Below, one piece after another: positions 5,664-7,809 of a stretch of DNA of 7,809 nt. Position 1 is the first letter of the stretch, and each line of letters opens with the position of its first letter. The notes beneath the pieces were generated by a model. The model saw nothing but the letters and a program-made list of their open reading frames with translations. It searched no databases and had not been told where the DNA came from. Both the position numbers and the translations under genes were made by a program. This DNA comes from an uncultured bacterium (GTDB lineage Bacteria; Actinomycetota; Actinomycetes; S36-B12), in the NCBI GenBank assembly GCA_903896585.1, contig CAITYI010000373.1, positions 1 to 7,809 of the forward strand, read 5' to 3'.

Positions 5664-6636
5664 TCAACCCACCGGCTCGCGAACCATTCGGCGGGCCGTC
5701 GTGGCAACGGTGGGTGCCAGTTTGTTAATTGCCGGTGTGGCTATGTTGGTCCTCCCCGGACCTGGAGTCGTCACGATCTTGGCGGGCCTAACCGTCTTGG
5801 CTACCGAATTTCATTGGGCACGGCGGGTGAAGCGCAAGCTCGTTGTCTACATCCGGCGCCGCATTCGGCGAAAGAAGTTGAAGGAAGGAATTAGTGAAAG
5901 TGAAGTACGCGAACTAAGTGAAGCCCGCGAACTAGCTGAACGTGTTCCCGAGTTAGTTGAGATCTATTCGTGGCCACCGGGGTGGTGGGTCAGGGCCATG
6001 ATGGTGCAAACAATCGATGGCGCATTTTTTGGCCCAGACGGTAAAAGTCGCAGTATCTCCAGTGATCGTGACCGCGAAGTTCTTGTTGAGGCCAGGCGTT
6101 TGGCCGATGTAGTTCTAGTGGGTGCGCAGACAATTCGAACTGAGCGTTACCGCCCCATGGTCGCTAAACCCGAGTGGCAGTCTGCGCGTGCAGCAATCGG
6201 CGCGCAGCCTGCACCGGTCGTGGCAATTGTTAGTGCTTCACTTGACCTTCCGTGGGAGGAACCACTGTTTGGGGAATCGGCCATAACTCCAATAGTGTTC
6301 ACCGACGGTTCGGCAACAAGGGAACGCGCCATGATTGCTGAAGAGATTCAGTCAACAGGGTGCGTGGAAATCATTGAATGTGCATCATTGCCACTTGATG
6401 CACTTGAAGTTTTGCGTCAGCGCGGGTTCACGCGAATTGTGTGCGAGGGTGGACCACGCCTTTTGCGCGACCTCTTCTCAGAGATTGACGAGATCGATTT
6501 AACGATTGCCCCCATGTTGGTTGGTCAAGTCGTGCCAGCAAGTGATGCTGATTTGGAGCCGAATCGAATTGATTGGACTTTGGAGTATGTCTGGGATCAC
6601 GAAGGATTTATCTTTAATAAGTATGTGCGCGCATAG
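5653..6636 (+). CDS. fusion of PGPGW-type membrane domain with RibD-like reductase domain
   Basis: One continuous 327-residue frame joins two usually separate families. Residues about 13-57 form two helices around LPGPG (34-38) and end in ATEFHWARR, the signature of small PGPGW transmembrane proteins. The Trp of PGPGW is Val here. A basic linker (58-75) and a charged helix (76-100) follow. From about 100 the protein matches RibD C-terminal/dihydrofolate-reductase-like reductases: IYSWPP, TIDGAFFG (120-127), GAQTIRTERY (157-166), the NADPH-binding EGGPRLL (265-271) and LTIAPMLVG. It lacks the RibD deaminase domain. It resembles actinobacterial stand-alone pyrimidine reductase homologues such as Rv2671, and the substrate is unknown. 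ATG 5653 has GAGGGG just upstream and overlaps terC by 11 bp, so the two are coupled. The reductase is probably tethered on the cytoplasmic face. Confidence 0.88.
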   Translation: MELSQPTGSRTIRRAVVATVGASLLIAGVAMLVLPGPGVVTILAGLTVLATEFHWARRVKRKLVVYIRRRIRRKKLKEGISESEVRELSEARELAERVPELVEIYSWPPGWWVRAMMVQTIDGAFFGPDGKSRSISSDRDREVLVEARRLADVVLVGAQTIRTERYRPMVAKPEWQSARAAIGAQPAPVVAIVSASLDLPWEEPLFGESAITPIVFTDGSATRERAMIAEEIQSTGCVEIIECASLPLDALEVLRQRGFTRIVCEGGPRLLRDLFSEIDEIDLTIAPMLVGQVVPASDADLEPNRIDWTLEYVWDHEGFIFNKYVRA

Positions 6637-7435
6637 CCCAGAAGACCACAGCAGACGCCGCGGCGACGTTGAGTGAACTCACGTCATGGCTCATGGGAAT
6701 GTGAACAACGCTGTGGCACGCTGACAGTGATTCGGGTGTGAGGCCTTCGCCTTCGGTACCGAGAACAAAAGCAACTTTCATGTGGTGCTCTGCGACGAAG
6801 CTTTCAAGTGACTGGGAATCATTGCCTGGGGAGAGAGCTGCGGCGTGAAATCCCTGTTCATGCAGCTCACCGATGGCACCCGGCCAGTGGGGAATTCTTG
6901 TCCACGGAATGGAAAATACTGCGCCCATGGAGACTCGAATACTTCGACGGTACAGCGGGTCAGCGCATTGGGGCGTAATCAGAATCGCATCAATGCCAAG
7001 GCCGGCAGCAGATCGGAAAATAGCCCCCACATTGGTGTGATCAACGATATTTTCTAAGACGGCAATTCTGTTCGCACCAGCAATAACTTCGGCAACAGAT
7101 GCAGTAGGTGGGCGGTGCATTGCCGCCAACGCGCCACGGTGGACGTGAAAGCCGGTGAGTTCTTCCAAGAGAGCATGATCGCCCACGAAAATCTCAATGT
7201 GTGACTCCATGAGCTCGGAACCAAGGAGTGCGCGCATGCGCTCAAGCCAGCCGTGCTCCATCAATATTGAAATGGGCATGTGACCTGATTGCACTGCGCG
7301 TGAAATAACTTTGGCACTCTCTGCAATATAAATCCCGGTTTCAGGTTCCCGTGCAGAGCGCAATGCGACATCGGTGAGGGAGCGGTAGACATCTAGGCGC
7401 GGATCATCCAATGTTGTAATGACCTGGATGGGCAC
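6614..7435 (-). CDS. SpoU/TrmH family RNA 2'-O-ribose methyltransferase
   Basis: A SAM-dependent SPOUT methyltransferase for rRNA or tRNA, 273 residues. The N-terminal substrate-binding part (about 1-105) has the family's ESAKVI region. The trefoil-knot catalytic domain (about 122-270) shows motif 1 NVGAIFRSA with N135 and R141, motif 2 LGTEGEGL (225-232) and motif 3 with SLNVAAASAV (254-263). The exact modified nucleotide cannot be told from sequence. The start GTG 7435 follows the stop of the thioredoxin-like gene after 2 bp, with only ACGAGA upstream, so they share a transcript. Its 3' end overlaps the fusion gene tail to tail by 23 bp. Confidence 0.94.
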   Translation of the reverse strand: MPIQVITTLDDPRLDVYRSLTDVALRSAREPETGIYIAESAKVISRAVQSGHMPISILMEHGWLERMRALLGSELMESHIEIFVGDHALLEELTGFHVHRGALAAMHRPPTASVAEVIAGANRIAVLENIVDHTNVGAIFRSAAGLGIDAILITPQCADPLYRRSIRVSMGAVFSIPWTRIPHWPGAIGELHEQGFHAAALSPGNDSQSLESFVAEHHMKVAFVLGTEGEGLTPESLSACHSVVHIPMSHDVSSLNVAAASAVVFWAMRAHTY

Positions 7436-7437
7436 GA

Positions 7438-7809
7438 TTAATTCTCGTTATCAAGAACCCACTGAATGATCTCATCAAGATCACCACTGGGTACCGGTCC
7501 AATAATGCGCGCAGCAACTCGGCCCTGTTGATCTGCGATCACCGTGCTGGGCAAAGCCTGCGGTGGAACATCGGGAATTTGCGCGAGTAACACTCCGTCA
7601 GGATCCATCAGACTCGCAAAAGGCAAATCGGCGGAGAAAGCGCGAGCAGCATCCAGCGAATCGCGGACATTCAGACCAATGAAATTTACGTCGGTGAATT
7701 GCGGATCAAGGGCCACCTGCGCGAACTCGGGCAACTCAACTCGACACGGTGCGCACCATGTTGCCCAGGAATTGATCACCGTGGCGCGAGCATCGGTGTA
7801 ATTGATCAC
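7438..7809 (-). CDS. TlpA/ResA-like thioredoxin-fold protein (partial, 5' end outside window)
   Basis: A thiol-disulfide oxidoreductase, probably exported and membrane- or lipid-anchored like others of the TlpA/ResA/CcmG group. Here 123 residues are visible. They begin inside the domain just before the first strand (ATVINSWATWCAPCR), with the redox pair C19-X-X-C22. The cis-proline is P87 (ALPSTVIADQQG) and the C-terminal helix is EIIQWVLDNEN. The first codon in the window is a GTG, but homologues carry another strand and usually a signal or lipobox upstream, so the gene surely continues beyond 7809. The stop is TAA at 7440-7438, 2 bp from the methyltransferase start. Possible roles are cytochrome c maturation or general disulfide reduction. 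Confidence 0.9.
   Translation of the reverse strand: MINYTDARATVINSWATWCAPCRVELPEFAQVALDPQFTDVNFIGLNVRDSLDAARAFSADLPFASLMDPDGVLLAQIPDVPPQALPSTVIADQQGRVAARIIGPVPSGDLDEIIQWVLDNEN

Noticed and set aside
5653..6636. Two separate genes (PGPGW protein, then RibD homologue) instead of a fusion
   Set aside because: There is no stop in frame, and no ribosome binding site with start codon near the domain border. The first internal ATGs (5998, 6001) would cut off the conserved IYSWPP region of the reductase.

Overview
The window looks like a chromosomal segment of an actinobacterium of moderate GC content. Two things support this: a tRNA-His(GTG) gene directly downstream of orn, an arrangement known from mycobacteria, and GTG starts and 4-bp stop/start overlaps throughout. 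I cannot place it more precisely from sequence alone.

Left part, minus strand (1-3350). Reading in the direction of transcription there is an HSL-type (family IV) esterase (3350-2316). It is followed by a tightly packed set: a tandem universal stress protein (2208-1297), a two-CBS-domain protein (overlapping the stress protein gene) and oligoribonuclease orn. Downstream comes tRNA-His, and perhaps the first codons of another gene running off the left edge. The 107-bp gap upstream of the stress protein gene holds a palindrome resembling a DosR/DevR box, placed where an activator should sit relative to a candidate -10. This fits the stress protein and CBS pair, since both types are known dormancy-regulon members in Mycobacterium tuberculosis.

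Middle, plus strand (3395-4526). An inner-membrane permease of an AglG-like sugar ABC transporter stands without a visible binding protein, partner permease or ATPase. Just upstream, two very short ORFs are linked to each other and to the permease by ATGA and GTGA overlaps. They are either a translational-coupling leader or the scar of a deleted operon.

Plus strand (4580-6636). A yybP-ykoY type (Mn2+-sensing) riboswitch precedes a TerC/Alx family membrane protein. The segment between aptamer and start codon can form either a UUCG-capped hairpin that leaves the ribosome binding site free, or a smaller hairpin that buries it. That suggests translational control. Overlapping the end of terC is a gene that joins an N-terminal PGPGW-type two-helix membrane domain to a C-terminal RibD-like reductase domain, an unusual fusion.

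Right part, minus strand (7809-6614). A TlpA/ResA-like thioredoxin-fold protein, cut by the window edge, is followed after 2 bp by a SpoU/TrmH-family RNA 2'-O-methyltransferase. The latter converges on, and overlaps by 23 bp, the 3' end of the fusion gene.

No insertion sequence, CRISPR array or phage gene was seen. The most notable items are the riboswitch with its switchable platform, the membrane-anchored RibD fusion, the DosR-like box, and the orphan permease with its coupled mini-ORFs.
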